The notes: a model not told the origin generated them from the letters alone. Positions 40,301 through 55,300 are shown, numbered from the stretch's first letter. The stretch is 64,000 nucleotides of DNA from Actinernus sp. WN-2022 (GCA_030867875.1 JAOWCC010001634.1:38831403-38895402); one strand, 5' to 3'. Numbers and translations are program-made.

Positions 40301-43300
40301 TTCAGTGACCTTTCGATACGTCATACGTATTTATCAGCCGAAGGAAGTTCCTGTTTGGTGTAACAGGACCAAAATAGCATATGGGTGGTTCTTACTGGGG
40401 ATTACAGGAAGTCAACAGGAACAAGGGTAAAGAATATTCATTATTGCTGGGTTGCATGTGACGTCATGGCCGCCATGTTGGATGACAATAACAAAAGATT
40501 CCTCGTTAGCTTCTCTTGTTAGTTCATCCAACATGGCGGCCACGTCTTTGTTATTTGAATCTCTGGGGATTGCAACCCACCAATACCAGAACAAAATCAT
40601 CTAAAATCCTGGATTACTGAATTGAGGAAAGAAATTGGTACGCCATTCTCATAAACTTTCAGCAATAATGCATATGTAAAAATTAATCGATATAACTTGA
40701 AATTGTTAAATAAAGCTCTCGGGTCTTTCTAGCAAACACCGCTGACTGTGACCCGGCTATCGTTAGAAAAAAGTTTTCTTAGACGTCGAAAGAGCCGGAT
40801 TTATCAGTGCCGATTGTTCACAGCAGCGCTCGAGACCTGGTATTTTTAATAGCCGACCACCTCTGACATGATTTGTTCTCTTTTATTTTTTATTATGCTT
40901 TGGACTGAAAAACAAATAGGACTAGTGAGCACATTGTAGCAGGGACGGCAGAGCGAAATTTCAAGTGGGGGGCTAAAAATGCCGACTTTGGTGGATGTAC
41001 CTTGTGTTGGAGCTTAAATATTGCCATGCAAAGCTGATGCAAAGTCCGTCAATTTTACAGACGTTTGTATGGCGAAGCAATTGCTTTGCATACCGCGTGA
41101 ACTGACTTGTTACCCTCGCCATACAAACGTTTGTACAAACTCTCCTAGTACAACTTCATACTTACTTCAATGTGCTCTTCCACTAGTCATCATTATTTTG
41201 TTTTTCACTCCAAGGCAGAATAGAGAAAGTAGACAAATCTCGAGGTAGCCCCCCACTTGAAAGATGACATGCATGCAGTCCTTAATTTCGAAGTTTGTAA
41301 TGTCTTGCCATTTAAATTCCAGCTACTTGAGGCTACAGTTTTTAAATTAAATTATGCTGTCTTTAAGACTTTTTCCTAGTGTTCTATTTTTATTTTATAA
41401 ATCCCAGTTAAGTAATTAGGGGCTTTCTTCCTTTTCGGGTTCATTAAACGACTATTTTAAATTATTTACAGCCAGACAAACGGACGGCATTGAGATTGAA
41501 TTGATTATTTAGCAATATAAAAAAAAATCCGAAGCTTACTGAGAAACTGAAAAACAGTTATAATTTAGTTGAAATCAGTTTCCCGTATGTCAAAGTGATA
41601 GTTTTTTTAATATACGATTTAATAATAATTGATTATTTTTAGAACGTTTTGAAAATAACACCGTTCTAAGACAGCTATCTTGGGCTAAAATTAAACTTCC
41701 CCAGGCCTCATCGCTGCTAGCTTTACATAAAATACCCGGAAGATGTATAAATTGTATCCCTAAACTGATATACCACAATACCGAGTGTACTGAGACAGAA
41801 AGAAAATGATAATTGACTGTTTAACCTTTTGAAAGTCCGGACCAAAGGAAAGATACTCAATTAAGAAAAGTCAACACAACATTAATATTTATGATATCCG
41901 CTGCAACCGTTCTGTAACAGTCCTGTTACAAGCCTGTCAGTTCGAAAGTGAAAACAGTCCTTAACGATGTTGTTTATTATGTTATGAATAACTGGAGACA
42001 TTCTATTGCAGGCAGATGTTTGTCACTGTCACCCACAGTATGTAAGCATTTCGCGAGTTAAGCTTATGAATCTATTATGAATCAACGAGTGCATTTAAAA
42101 AAATAGCTCGTGATTCATGAACTGAAGACTAAAGCTATGGACAACGTATACCAGTCCAAAATGGCACAAACAAGTGAAGTAATTACAATGACAATTATGT
42201 TAATTAAAGAGACTGAAATAGTCCTTAAAACAAGGACTCGTTGTTTTTGTTGCTCCACTGATCAACATCAAAAAGGATTAAATCTGTTTTTGTTTTATAT
42301 AAACTAAGAAATTGAGGATCCGGCTTCTAGAGCGTTTGTGTTTTCCACGGTTCAGATTTAACAGGCATTCAGTGTGATTGCATGATTCCAATACATGATT
42401 AAAAGCTTAGCAGTTCTTGGATTCGCAATTGATTTCTAACATTTGGTGATGTGAAATTATGGAAATAAAACTTGAAATGGCTTGAAAACTACCAGCGTTT
42501 ATAGATTGTCTTTAATGGCAAACATTCAATTGGGCATTCAATTCATCCAATTTCAGATAGAATGAAATCGCATTGTCTTTCCTGGCTGGTTCTTGCCAGC
42601 AGTTGTACATTGCGAGGGTTTTTCATGTAGAGCATCAGCCAGATCTTAAAAGATTTGATTCATCATTTTTTTACAAAAGACTACTGAAGGTTTAGATTGA
42701 ACCAGGAGCTCCTGATTGAACATGTGGCTAAGGGTTATTCATTGCCGGGAAAACAAGGGATATTTAAGACTTGATGAATCAGCTGAAAAGAGCACAAAGA
42801 ACAGCTCAAAACTCACACAAGTTTGCAAAAAACGCGTTAACTCCAGTTATATATATTTTACGAAGTAAAACAACTTTAGAAGACTAAGCTAGGGAATATT
42901 TTTTTAAACCGCTGCCTTCTTTTTAGCCCTCACCTGTTGCAAAACGCTACTTTAGGAGCTTCAGCTAGTAATTAATTGACTTGAAGGCATCTCAATAAAT
43001 TTTCTACACGATGGAACAGATTAAAAAACTGAATCAACAGTGACTATTACACTTACCCACTAAAGTAGCGATGCATATACACCCACGGCTTACCATGACT
43101 TAGTATACTATATAATTGAGAACGGTTCTCCAAGGATGCTCGAACAGAAGGGATATATTTGACTGAATCAGATTAAATGAATTGCGGCTTTCTTCTCTAT
43201 ATAAACCCATATTTGGGGTTTCCCCGTGACGTAGCCTGGGACGGGCTTTTCCTTGCATAATTTCCAACGCTTGATCAGAAGTTATTTCTAGCTGTGCCAA

Positions 43301-46300
43301 TTTTGTTACCAATTAAATGTTAGACTCTTGGGGATTAATTTGAACTGTTAGAGGGATTGATAATTGAGCTCATGCGATAACAATTGAAATGAGTGATAAT
43401 AAAGTCAACGCAGTCCTTTTATCTTTTGGAAAAAAAATCGCGACAGTATTTTTAGTAAGCGGACGTGAATTCAAAAAGGACCGGAAGTCGAATACTCCCT
43501 CATCGAGCCGAAGTTCGTTCACATGTGACGTCCTCTATGTTATATTTAATAATTATAGCAAGACTGAAGCTAGAGCTATAACGTTTGGGACGAACTTTCT
43601 GTACAAGTGAATAAGTCAGTTGTACTCTTCGGATACTGCCGCACACAGAGACTGTATTTTAAAAGATCGCGAGTGCCTCGGCCAAAATTGTCGTAAATCG
43701 GTCATACCAAATATTTCGTTGAAGAAAATAATGTTATAACACAAGGCTATGAATTGTTATTATTAAATTATCGTTATTTAAATTAAGGCAAGCATTCAAA
43801 ATAATTCCGTTTTGCCGCGACGATCGTACGACTTTAAATTTGTGCCTGGAAGCAAAATAAATAATTTGATAGTTCAGGAAGTCATCTGGTTGCATCCTGC
43901 ACTTGTGTCATGTAACCTCCTTTTATTAATCACTAGCTATTACAGCAAATTAAATATATATAATGTGATCGCGTTGAATCAGTATACTTATACCTGCTAT
44001 ATTTAAATGTACTCTACTAATATTCATCTTGCAAACCTAAGTGGCTTATTATTGGAAAAGACTGCCGGTTTGGACTGGGTCTGCAGTTCGACACCACAAA
44101 ATGGAAGGCCCGCTGTTAAACCAGTGGCAATCCAGGAGGCGATTGAGCGGCCATATCTGTGCATTGGCTAGCGAATGGTCTAAAAAATTCCAGTGCTCGT
44201 AGTTTTAGCCTTTGTTCATGCAGATCGATGCTCGCAAAACTATTGTTTGTGTTCTCCGTAAGAACACGATACTCGCCTGCTCGGCTCGGCGTATTCAGTG
44301 ACCATTCGCTCGCCTTCTCAGAAGTGACGCGTTACTACTGGCTGATCAGACGGCAGTTTGTTCATGTACTGAAGTATTTTTCCATAGCTAACGATTCAGT
44401 TTAGTTAGGCTGTGTAATATTGGTCCGTAATATTTCAGTGTTCTGGCAATTTCCCGTCAGCCGGCTGAATCAAATACTGAACTATAAGTGGTACTCATAA
44501 GATGTAAAAAATAGATTTATATCATATCATATCTTCAAAATGACCAAGACCCATGGAATGAATAACTAGTTGTATTGACTCTTCAGAATCAAATACCGGA
44601 GCACTCTAGTGTTTGAGCATATCACACTTTCCCGCTTTTCCGTGACATTTAATATAGTCCAGGGTTCACTAGACACAGCTACTCCCTTCCTGTTTCACAT
44701 AATACTTTTTCCGGTGTTCTTTCTTTCCACCTATCATGACTAGATTCCTGGAAAGCTGTTGATCACGTAACTAAGTATGTTGAACACGTAACTAAGTATT
44801 GAGTGTGATAACCATCAAAATTGAATTTCGTTTTCTATGGTAGATTTTAAGACTGTCTATGAAATATACGTGTGAAACCTAAGTCAACATTTTCTGCCGT
44901 AGGTACTTCACGTAGGTCAAAAACATATAAACCGACTCAAAAAATACATATCGGAAGTAGTAAACGGCCGCTATTTTGAAAAAAAAATAATCTGAGAAGA
45001 AGACTGGGGATGAGGCTACTATAGCTAGTACGGCCTGAACGTCAAACGCCTCCTCACCTCTTTACCTAGGTGCGGCTGATTTTCAAGCTATATAGATTAT
45101 ACCTGCTGATTTTCAAGCTATCATTTCGTATAGATTATAGCTGCTGATTTTCAAGCTATATAGATTATAGCTGCTGATTTTCAAGCTATACTGATAGATT
45201 TTCAAGCTATATAGACTATAGCTGCTGATTTTCAAGCTATATATAGACTATAGCTGCTGATTTTCAAGCTATATAGACTATAGCTGCTGATTTTCAAGCT
45301 ATATAGACTATAGCTGCTGATTTTCAAGCTATATAGACTATAGCTGCTGATTTTCAAGCCGTATGTAGACTAAAGCTGCTGATTTGCAAGCTATCAGTAT
45401 AACAGTGATATAAACCTGATATAACGCTACTGCTCGTTTATTAAACAGTACGTATAGATCCGCTAAAGAACACAAGCAAGTATTAAACAGCACCGGCTTC
45501 CGGTATAAGAGGGTAAGCCCCTCCTCTTTTCACGCATGGCGAACCTCGAAATTTGAAATTCAAATTCAAGAGCAGAGGAGAACGTAGGCGAGTATATCAG
45601 ACTCTCCTGTTAAAATACAAAATTTTGAGGGGGAATTGTGGGAATTACTGCATGTGATAACCGAGTCCAATAATTGTTTTATCATTCTCGGCCACTGGGA
45701 TTATTTTTTGCAACTTTTAATAGTCGCTGTTTTTACATTCTGATCAAACATGCCAAGTTATTTTCCGACAGCTCAGGAAAGCGAGCCATGTTGACAAATG
45801 CAATGTTACTGCGCATGAGCAGACCATTATTTGCAGCAAAACGGCTTTGCACCATAATGCGCATGAGCATACCATTATTTGTAGGCAGTTATTTGCAGTT
45901 CTCTCGGCCAATCAAAACGACCACGCTTGGCACAAATGACCCTAAAATCTATCACAACAAAGAAACCGAAAATCCAAGTTCGATTGGTTAAGAGGGAGAA
46001 AAGTTATTAAATTTTGAATTTTGGCAATTTCCCCGCCAAAATTTGGCGGGAAATATTCAATACAGAACCATTTACGAAATAACTTCTTCATTCATCTTTT
46101 AGAGTTTAAAATATTTGTTTACGACAATCTAGCAATCAAAAGAGTAAATCGGTACCCACAACCGTATGTTTTTAGAATTTTCAATTTTTGAGAGGAAAAA
46201 CTTTAAAATTCCCAGTGAAAAAGAGGAAACGTCATTATGACGTCATATATTTTTGAAAACGTCTTTTAAAAATAGAAAACTAATAAGCAAATACCGTGGA

Positions 46301-49300
46301 CAAAAATCCTGTAAAAATACGTTGGATCCGAAGTGAGGACCTATGCAGCCAAAAATATAAACAATAACGAATGAAAAGTCCGAAGACTACAGCAAAGCTG
46401 ATATACAACGTAAAAATCTAACACAAAGCACTACGGTTAGCTAGGCCTGACACGAAAAGCGCTCGGACCAGATTGCAGCCATAGACAGCTGTTTCGTTCT
46501 TATTAGAACTCGTCAGTATGGCATAGCAAACAGCACGCAGGCTTCGGTACCACTGCACCATCGACCCGGACTGAGCTAAAAAGCATCTAGTTTCGAGCAA
46601 CAGAAATGCTTGGTTATCGGCTCACACGTCATTACGTGTGGCGAAAAGCCAAAAACCAAGGAAATCTGAACTAAACGTGTCAGTGCCTTGCGAAAGATAT
46701 AGTTATGCTGGCCAGACCAGCTTTATAAATGATGACAACAGGAATGATCGGATCTATATAAGACCTACGGTACAAAAATCCATAATAGAAAACTAATAAG
46801 CAAATACCGTGGACAAAAATCCTGTAAAAATACGTTGGATCCGAAGTGAGGACCTATGCAGCCAAAAATATAAACAATAACGAATGAAAAGTCCGAAGAC
46901 TACAGCAAAGCTGATATACAACGTAAAAATCTAACACAAAGCACTACGGTTAGCTAGGCCTGACACGAAAAGCGCTCGGACCAGATTGCAGCCATAGACA
47001 GCTGTTTCGTTCTTATTAGAACTCGTCAGTATGGCATAGCAAACAGCACGCAGGCTTCGGTACCACTGCACCATCGACCCGGACTGAGCTAAAAAGCATC
47101 TAGTTTCGAGCAACAGAAATGCTTGGTTATCGGCTCACACGTCATTACGTGTGGCGAAAAGCCAAAAACCAAGGAAATCTGAACTAAACGTGTCAGTGCC
47201 TTGCGAAAGATATAGTTATGCTGGCCAGACCAGCTTTATAAATGATGACAACAGGAATGATCGGATCTATATAAGACCTACGGTACAAAAATCCATAATA
47301 GAAAACTAATAAGCAAATACCGTGGACAAAAATCCTGTAAAAATACGTTGGATCCGAAGTGAGGACCTATGCAGCCAAAAATATAAACAATAACGAATGA
47401 AAAGTCCGAAGACTACAGCAAAGCTGATATACAACGTAAAAATCTAACACAAAGCACTACGGTTAGCTAGGCCTGACACGAAAAGCGCTCGGACCAGATT
47501 GCAGCCATAGACAGCTGTTTCGTTCTTATTAGAACTCGTCAGTATGGCATAGCAAACAGCACGCAGGCTTCGGTACCACTGCACCATCGACCCGGACTGA
47601 GCTAAAAAGCATCTAGTTTCGAGCAACAGAAATGCTTGGTTACGTCATTACTATTCAAGTATTTTTCGGGTTTTAAAGAGGAACTGTACTTACTGTACAC
47701 TGAATAGCCGTAATATGGTCTTTTTATGTTTATTCAATTTAGAAAGCATGACTGATGTCAGACCCATGACGTCAGAAAATGTGACGTCACAGGAAACTTC
47801 AGTTCTTAATAACTCAGCAAATATTTATCGTAGAGACTTTAAAATTGCGGCAATCAAAAACACATATTTATGTTGTTGTGATAACATGCTTTATTTCAAA
47901 CGTATAGGTAACGCAGAATTTGACCTTAAAAGGAGTCGTTCGTTATGACGTCACACCAACGTCAATATACAAACGTGTTTGATCCTAAAGACGTTATTTC
48001 ATTTTAATATTAACATACGAAAATTTCGTTAAATTTGACAGCGAATTAAACAAGATGTGCTGGTTTATATATTTTTGGCTCGCTTTTGAGGTAACTTATG
48101 CCAGGCGTGGACGAAAAAATAATTTGAATGATAAAGTAGCTTACCGGACGATAGACTGCGAAATATCTCGGAAAACAAAGACTAATTATGTATTCACAAT
48201 TCTTGAATTCTTATTGGCCGATAACGAATTGCCGCTCTGGGCCCGGTTGTTCGAAGCCCGATTTAGAAGATATTTGTTTCCAAATCTACCAAGACAAGAA
48301 CTTATGATCCACAAACTCTCTCGGTGCGCCATGGCCTTTAATTTTTAGATAAAGTCTGAAATGTTTGAAGAGCGCTTGCTGATATATGATTGAATCGAAT
48401 AAGCTACGTCCCCGTGAGTCCGAACTGTATAGCAATGACGAGTTTTATGCATCGTGATTTCGTCAGTTTCACTTTCAGTTTATATTAATACAGAATCAGA
48501 TGGCTTGTAACGAAGATGGGTAAATGGCGGAATAGGCATTTGTTTAATCTGCATGAAAGCTAACAATTACAATGAATTCATTATTTTAATTTTATTGAGT
48601 CATTATTGAGCCATCTTCCGGTGCTCAAACTGTACACGCAGCAAAATTCTTTATGAAAATGAGTTACGTATTATCGTCACTTTTACAATTCATTTGTCTT
48701 CATTGTTAATTTGGCCTGGGAGTTTTCCCGGACCAGTAAAACAATTGCCTAGCTTGTTGTCTGACGTACATGACCTTTTATTTCATGCAGGTCGTTGATT
48801 TCGAACAAAATAGTAGCTTTAAAAATAGCCATTTACTTGTTTGAATCTCTAGGTCATGCATGAAACAACGCTTAAACCGACTTTCAGAACTTGGTTTGCT
48901 TTCGAGTGACGTCATTGGTTTACTACTTATTGTGTTTACCAGACGGCAATTTTAATAAAACTTAGTCGCAGAAAAAAAGAATTTGGACAAACACCGTATC
49001 ACTATAAATTATTGTTTAACACTTGTACCTCATCTTAAGGCCTAAGCAAACGAGGGTGCTGACAAAGGGACTTAAAAGGGAGTTTAAGAAACCACGACGG
49101 CAAAGTCTAGAACGACGGCATAAAACAATAGCCTTATTTACCAAATACAATAACTGCACGTGAAAATGCACGCATGCCATCGCCTACATCTTAACCGTTG
49201 TCTTCAAAACCATACGTTTACGTATACGTTCCATAGAGAACACGGACGTCAAAAGTAAATCACTCATCTTTCGTTCGGCGTGAAGGGAACTTTATGGTTA

Positions 49301-52300
49301 TCATATTTTTCGAAAATTTGGATGAATAAGGGGAATAAAGGAAAAAGGGAAAAACAAATTTCGGGAGAAAACACTTTTCTGTGTCCCGTCGTCACTGTCG
49401 TCGCCTAAAGCTGAACCAGGACGGCGACGGCAATGACGTCGGTAGTGACGTAGAAAAGTGTTTTCCCAGTCCCGAAATTTGGTGTCTACTATTTCCATTG
49501 TTCGCCTTGAATTGTTTTTCACAACCAGATTTTCGAAAAATATGATGAGTATAGAGTTCCCGTTCACACCGAACGAAAAACGGATTGATTTACTTTCTTG
49601 CGTTCGTGTTCTCTTTAAAACGTACAATTTTGGGTTCACGTTGTGTTTTGCAAAGAACGGTGAATGCGTGCATTTTCATGTGCAGTGATTGTATTTTGTA
49701 ATTTAGGCTATTGTTTTATGCCGTAGTCCTAGATGTTAATGTTTCTGGGGTGAGTAAACGAGTGAGAAGCAAGACAAATGTTGCGTTACTGACTTCGGCG
49801 AAGGAAAATTTTGCGAGCGGGCAAACGACTCCCAAAACATTTTCAGTTGGGAAACACTGCATGAAATTCGGAAATATTTCGACAACAGTGTTTCCTCGTT
49901 TCACTGCTTGCAGAACCCTCTATAGATGGGTTGCAGTCAATCCCCAGAGATTCAAATGACAAAGGGCACGACGGCCATGTTGGTGTACCTAACAAAAGAA
50001 GCCAACGAAGAATCTATTGTTAAAGGTACACCGACGTGGCCGCCGTGACGTCATGTGAAACCTATCGGCTATTCCTCTCTTTCCGTAATCGGACTGGAAG
50101 GGGAAAGAAAGCTCTGCCCCCAGTCGCAACAATCATGTTTGATCTAATCGCCATTCACGACCATGGACGAATATATTATAAAAATATACAGTACGCATAC
50201 TTGTGTACGTCAAGATGGCGGCGGACAGTTAGCTGTGATGTTCTAGCATTTCATGTACATTTCACGTACTTCTTTCGTATTATTTTACACGTTGTGTCTG
50301 TCTCTACAGTCGTGTTGCTTTTTTGGGGATATGGCTCAAGCTCTGTCAATTACCAAAGAAGATCTGGAAGCAACTTTGGACAAGAAATTTGAAGAGAAAC
50401 TGGAGCCGGTTCGCGATTCAATAGACGAGATGAAAGATTCCGTTCAGTTCCTGAGTGACTGAGTTAATTTAACTTATACTTAAATACTGTAGAAAGTAGA
50501 TGAAAAGTAGAGTAGTTTTATTATGTATTATCTATTAGTGTTTAATGAGTCATCTTTCCTTTCCTTTTTTTCCTTTTTTTTAGTTGTAGTATTTAACTCT
50601 ATTTTTCCTGACGATCATTGTAGGATCATTGTAATTTATCTCTTTAATGGCCACCTGTCTCGATTAGCTCTATGGTTATTACATGCAGGTGGCCTACACT
50701 CATTGATTAGTTTCTTTTTTCTTCTTCACTGATCTATACATGTACTGAATCATTTGTGAGTGTAATAAAAGCTGTATGTCTGTCTGTGTAAAATATTTGC
50801 TGATTTAAATTTGAGCCCGCTATGATAATGCGCATCCACCGGCATCAATCTTTAGTTTGCGTACTAATTACCGTAGGATCACTTTCCAGTCTCATTTGTC
50901 AACCCGTCCAAACATGGCAAAAGTGTTTTCGTGTCGCTTAGTAACGCAACGCATGCGAAACAAAGAATGTTGCGACCGAGGGCAGAGCCTTCTTTTCTCT
51001 CCCAGTCCGAATAAAGAAAGGAAGGAATAGAAGGTTCTGCAAGCAGGGAATTTTATCGTTTGCTCTGGCCAATAGTTTGACTTTTAAGTCCTAATCCTTT
51101 GTTTGACTCGTAAACAAATGAATTGATTGCCATTCCAAGACCGTTGGCTACATCGGGCAGATCTGGCACGAAGCGAATACAAAGACTGAAGAATGAGGTT
51201 TTCAGTAAGCCGTCGACGCACTTTAAAACTAATTTTGTCTTCATAGACACGCAACACTGAGAAATACAATAGCAGAACTTATTTTTCTCGAATAGATCAG
51301 GCCTTGTAAAGTCGTTGAGTTGATTTAGGGTTCAGTTCATTAGCGATAATCATAGTTCATTATCCCTTCCGCTGACTAATTAGCATTAATAGTGACTCCC
51401 TGACGAGTAATACGACAAGGAGCACAGAGTGCTAAATGGTCAGCAGAAGGGTGGGCGACGTCCTTCGCCAATCTTTGCGAGCTTATAACTATGGATTATT
51501 CTTGGCTTTTAATCAATCAAGGCTCAAATAACAAAGATGCCATGTTGGATCAGATCTTACAAGATGAGTAATACAGTACCGCTCGATACTTGTATTCGGA
51601 CCATTATACTGTAGCCAGGCTTTTGGCCGACACGAGTCAGAAATCGCAAGTGTTTCTCTATGTCTATTTTTTGTCGTCGCGAGTTGGCTCAACACGTGAC
51701 AGGGTCAACCAATCAGATTCGACAACGCTCGGGACACCGCGGGACACACAATTAAAACAAGATGGCGACTCGAAGACCCGAGACAGATAAATTCTGTTGT
51801 GGAGGAACTTTCTCTCAAATTTGGAGTCCCATCTCTCAAATGTAAACAGCTTAATGTTTTATTTAACTTCATTCGTGGGAAATATTTAATTTCATTCCTG
51901 GGAAAAGCCTTCCAACAGGCTCAGGATGAGGATATTTCAACTGACGGACGGCCGGCAGAGATTTATTCTACACGACGAACGACACACACGAGTGTTTCTT
52001 CGATGGAAATGGCAAGATGTTGAGTTTTTCTAGCACTACATTTTACGAAAGGATTAGGGATTATAGGTGGCACTTCTAAACGCACGTGGCCTGACGTGGT
52101 GAAATATTTGGCTCTACCTATACCTCAGTGTAAAAACCTCACAGACTGCAAACTCCCTTTGTTAATTTGAATAATTTGGGACTTAGAATATTTCCCGAGC
52201 TCCCGAAGCGGCACTTATAAATTTTACAAGGAATTGAGAGGCTCTACTTGAAAAATGTTTTCACTGCGCTGAGTGTAGGAATCGAACCCAGGAAGATAAG

Positions 52301-55300
52301 ATTTATAGAACGACTGACACAACCGGCCTACCCTAACCCTAACCCTAACCGCTAGACCACGAGTGAATTCGCTTGGTGGCAATCGTTTTTTGTTTTCAGA
52401 CACGTATTTATATCCACTAATGATGAGTTAAGGTGCATAAATTATAATATTATAGTATTCAAACACTATAATTGTATTGAATACTATAATATTCAATACA
52501 CTATAATTGTATAAATACGACTACTCACCGAGCGCGCGAGGGCATGGTATCTAGGGAATGTTTTTTACACAAAGGTAAACACAAATATTTGCACCGAAAT
52601 GTGTAAGTAAAACACGCATAAAACTTACCAGTTTGCATTGTTGTTATTTAATATTTGTTTCTGTTAAATCATCTCAATTAGTATTGTAATATTTTTGAGC
52701 AAGTTAAGTGTGAAGACAGTAATGTTATATGTGAAGTTGATTTATTATAATTACTGGGAGCAGTTGTAATAGGCTTTTTGCAGAAAACTATCATGTGCTG
52801 GTATAATACTTGTTAACAAATGAAATGCTGGATGGCTAGCTATCTTTAAAAACCCTGTTTTAGAAAGATCGACACTCGATTGTGATAGAAAATAGCATTT
52901 ACTAATAACATTACCAATCTCGTACAAGTGCCTTTAAATATAGCAATGTTTCGTGTTGATAAACATTGCAATTGTTATGCTAATGTCCAACCATGATTGT
53001 GTTAGGAACCAATGGGATCTCTGGTTGGCATATTAATGACAATGGATGAGGATATACAAAACATTGCTACATGAATTAAGATTTGTTTGCCATCTAGTAC
53101 AACCACGTGATTGCATTAATTCCTGCAAAAGGTCCATCCCATTATATATAACTAATCACGAGCATGAGTAGTGAATCAATAGACCTGGTCAGCTTGCCTG
53201 TTTGTTGTCCCATTTCAGACCACCAGCCTTTTCTCTTGAGTAATGTTTTTTGTTTTTCTGTATCCCAAGGGGAAATGTACATGTACCAGTTTCTATAATT
53301 GGAAAACAAAGCACTGAATCCTGTGGAGAGCTACCATGCTGACTATAGGGCTATTATCCGGCTTCCCTAGAACAAACCATGTATATTTTACACAACAATG
53401 TGCTAGAATTCCATGACTGAACTACATGTATTCACCTTATTAGTATTCCTAGATGGCCCGAGTTAAAGGCCACTCAGGGCCTCTTGTTGTTTATTGTTTC
53501 GTACTGCTCGTTCTAAAGGTTAGGGTGTTTTGTATTGTTGGGTTAGCCAATACTGTGGCTCGTTTCAAGCGTCTGGCTCAACAAGAGAAGCTAACGAGGA
53601 ATCTTTTGTTTACGTCAGCCAAATATGGCGGTGATAACGTCACGTGAAATTAAAATTGGGGCCGTGATCTTGAAACGGTGTTGGGGACCTGGTCATCCTC
53701 CCTGGGCGAGCCAACTTTTCATACATTTCTTTAGGCGAAGTCAACCGTCTATATGAGAAATCGCAAACATGGCTCGGGGGGGCTGGTGACCCTCCCCACC
53801 GAGGCACTCGGTTTACAAGGTACGGTGACCCGGGGAAGGGGGGAGTGAGGGACAACGTTTTCTCATATGAACACTTGCTCGCCTACCCGGGCCAACTCGG
53901 GACACACAGAGCATGCGTAAGTCAATATTACGAGCCCAGACTCGTTGTCTCGGGCACTCGGGACAACTTTTCTTCCATAAACGCTCCGCGGTAACGTTTG
54001 CTTGGGTGGGAGGGTGACCCAGGTTTCCGAGCAACTTTTTTTCATATAAACAGGGCCTTGTACGTCCTCGGTGCAGAACAGGAGTCTAGTAATATTTATT
54101 TAAAGGCATTTGTACGAGATCGGTAGTGTTATTAATAGCAACACCTGTTTGTAAATGCTATTTATATCCTAATTCGCGCCCTCTCTCAACCGAATATCAA
54201 TTATTTATCACAGTAATAATACAAGATGCTCGTAGGGGTAATGCCCTCTCGACATGCAGAAAGCCTCTTTAATCAAGCTGCCATATTCAGTCTTACAATA
54301 TATTATTACAATTGCTTTACGTAATACAATTTGCATTTTCAATTCTAATATGATATCAATCTACAATATTAATTTGTATAATATTCAGAGTATTGCTAAT
54401 GACAAAATCGTTATCGAAAGTCAATAATAATGCTCATCTAATCACTCATATAATTTATAATATTTAGCTCAGTCAACAACAGTGACAAACCACAACATGA
54501 AACTTATAAGTTTCCTTGGATTAAACTTGAATAAGCATATTACTAATTTAAATTTAACCAAAGTTATTTTTTTATCCAAGGCTTGTAGCTGTCGAAAGAC
54601 GCGAATGGGCTCCTTGCGCAACCGAGTCAGCTTAATATACCCGTACTAAAACAACAATAATAACTAGAACGCTGATGAACTGAACATACCATTAACAGGA
54701 ACTGTATAAACATTACTCGCTAATAGTACAACCTGTAATGAATATATTTTCCACCTACAATCGATCTTTCTAAATTGACTGCGGTTTTGAAGTTTAATTT
54801 GTTTGTAGTAAAGCCCATCCCATGGGATCACGAGCGCAATTCATTGGTTATTGAAGTGATATATCAGCACGTGACTGTTTCCAGTAAAGCCTCTCCCATG
54901 GGATCACGAGCGCAATTCATTCGTTATTGAAGTGATATATCAGCACGTGACTGTTTCCTACAAAACGCCTATTGGAGCAATAATATTGAAAGTGTTAAGA
55001 TCTCGGCGCAGAACAGGAGTCTGGTGGTAAGGTAGAGCGAGGCGACTTTACTTCATCCACAATTGATTCCTTGAAAAAAAAACTGAGAACAAACATTATT
55101 ATCAATGGTTAGAAAAATAACTGAATGATTTTACGGAATCCGGTGTGAAATCATACAGTGAGTCACTGTGTACTGATGGAGAAGATTGAGTGTTTGGTCC
55201 CATCAAAACCCGATGTCTATACATGAGAATTTACCTCAGATTTCGAGTCGATCGGATTAACGAATAATAAATAAGAAATTGTCATAAACTAATACCCGAT

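Larger units (their letters stand above)
46270..47651 (-). mobile_element. Retrozyme: head-to-tail array of a 513-bp hammerhead unit, about 2.7 copies
   Basis: Three successive units, 513 bp apart, appear identical by eye over their shared length. Copy 1 begins at about 46270 and copy 3 stops at about 47651 after a small deletion near GGTTACGTCATTAC. Each unit holds one hammerhead ribozyme on the minus strand, so a transcript would self-cleave into 513-nt monomers. Tandem, ribozyme-bearing, non-coding units without LTRs are the known layout of metazoan retrozymes, which spread through circular RNA copied by another element's reverse transcriptase. The 60-codon frame in every unit overlaps the ribozyme and is not treated as coding. 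Identity between copies points to recent insertion as a multimer; an assembly artefact is the alternative. Confidence 0.9.

Noticed and set aside
46418..46600. A 60-codon open frame repeated three times on the minus strand
   Set aside because: It overlaps the hammerhead ribozyme exactly and repeats only because the 513-bp unit repeats; RNA structure explains its conservation better than coding.
49301..49959. Several 60-110-codon frames
   Set aside because: They lie in the arms of a foldback element and show no protein-family motifs.
51395..51425. Hammerhead-like CTGACGAG on the plus strand
   Set aside because: Followed by TAATACGACAAGG; the second core box is missing.
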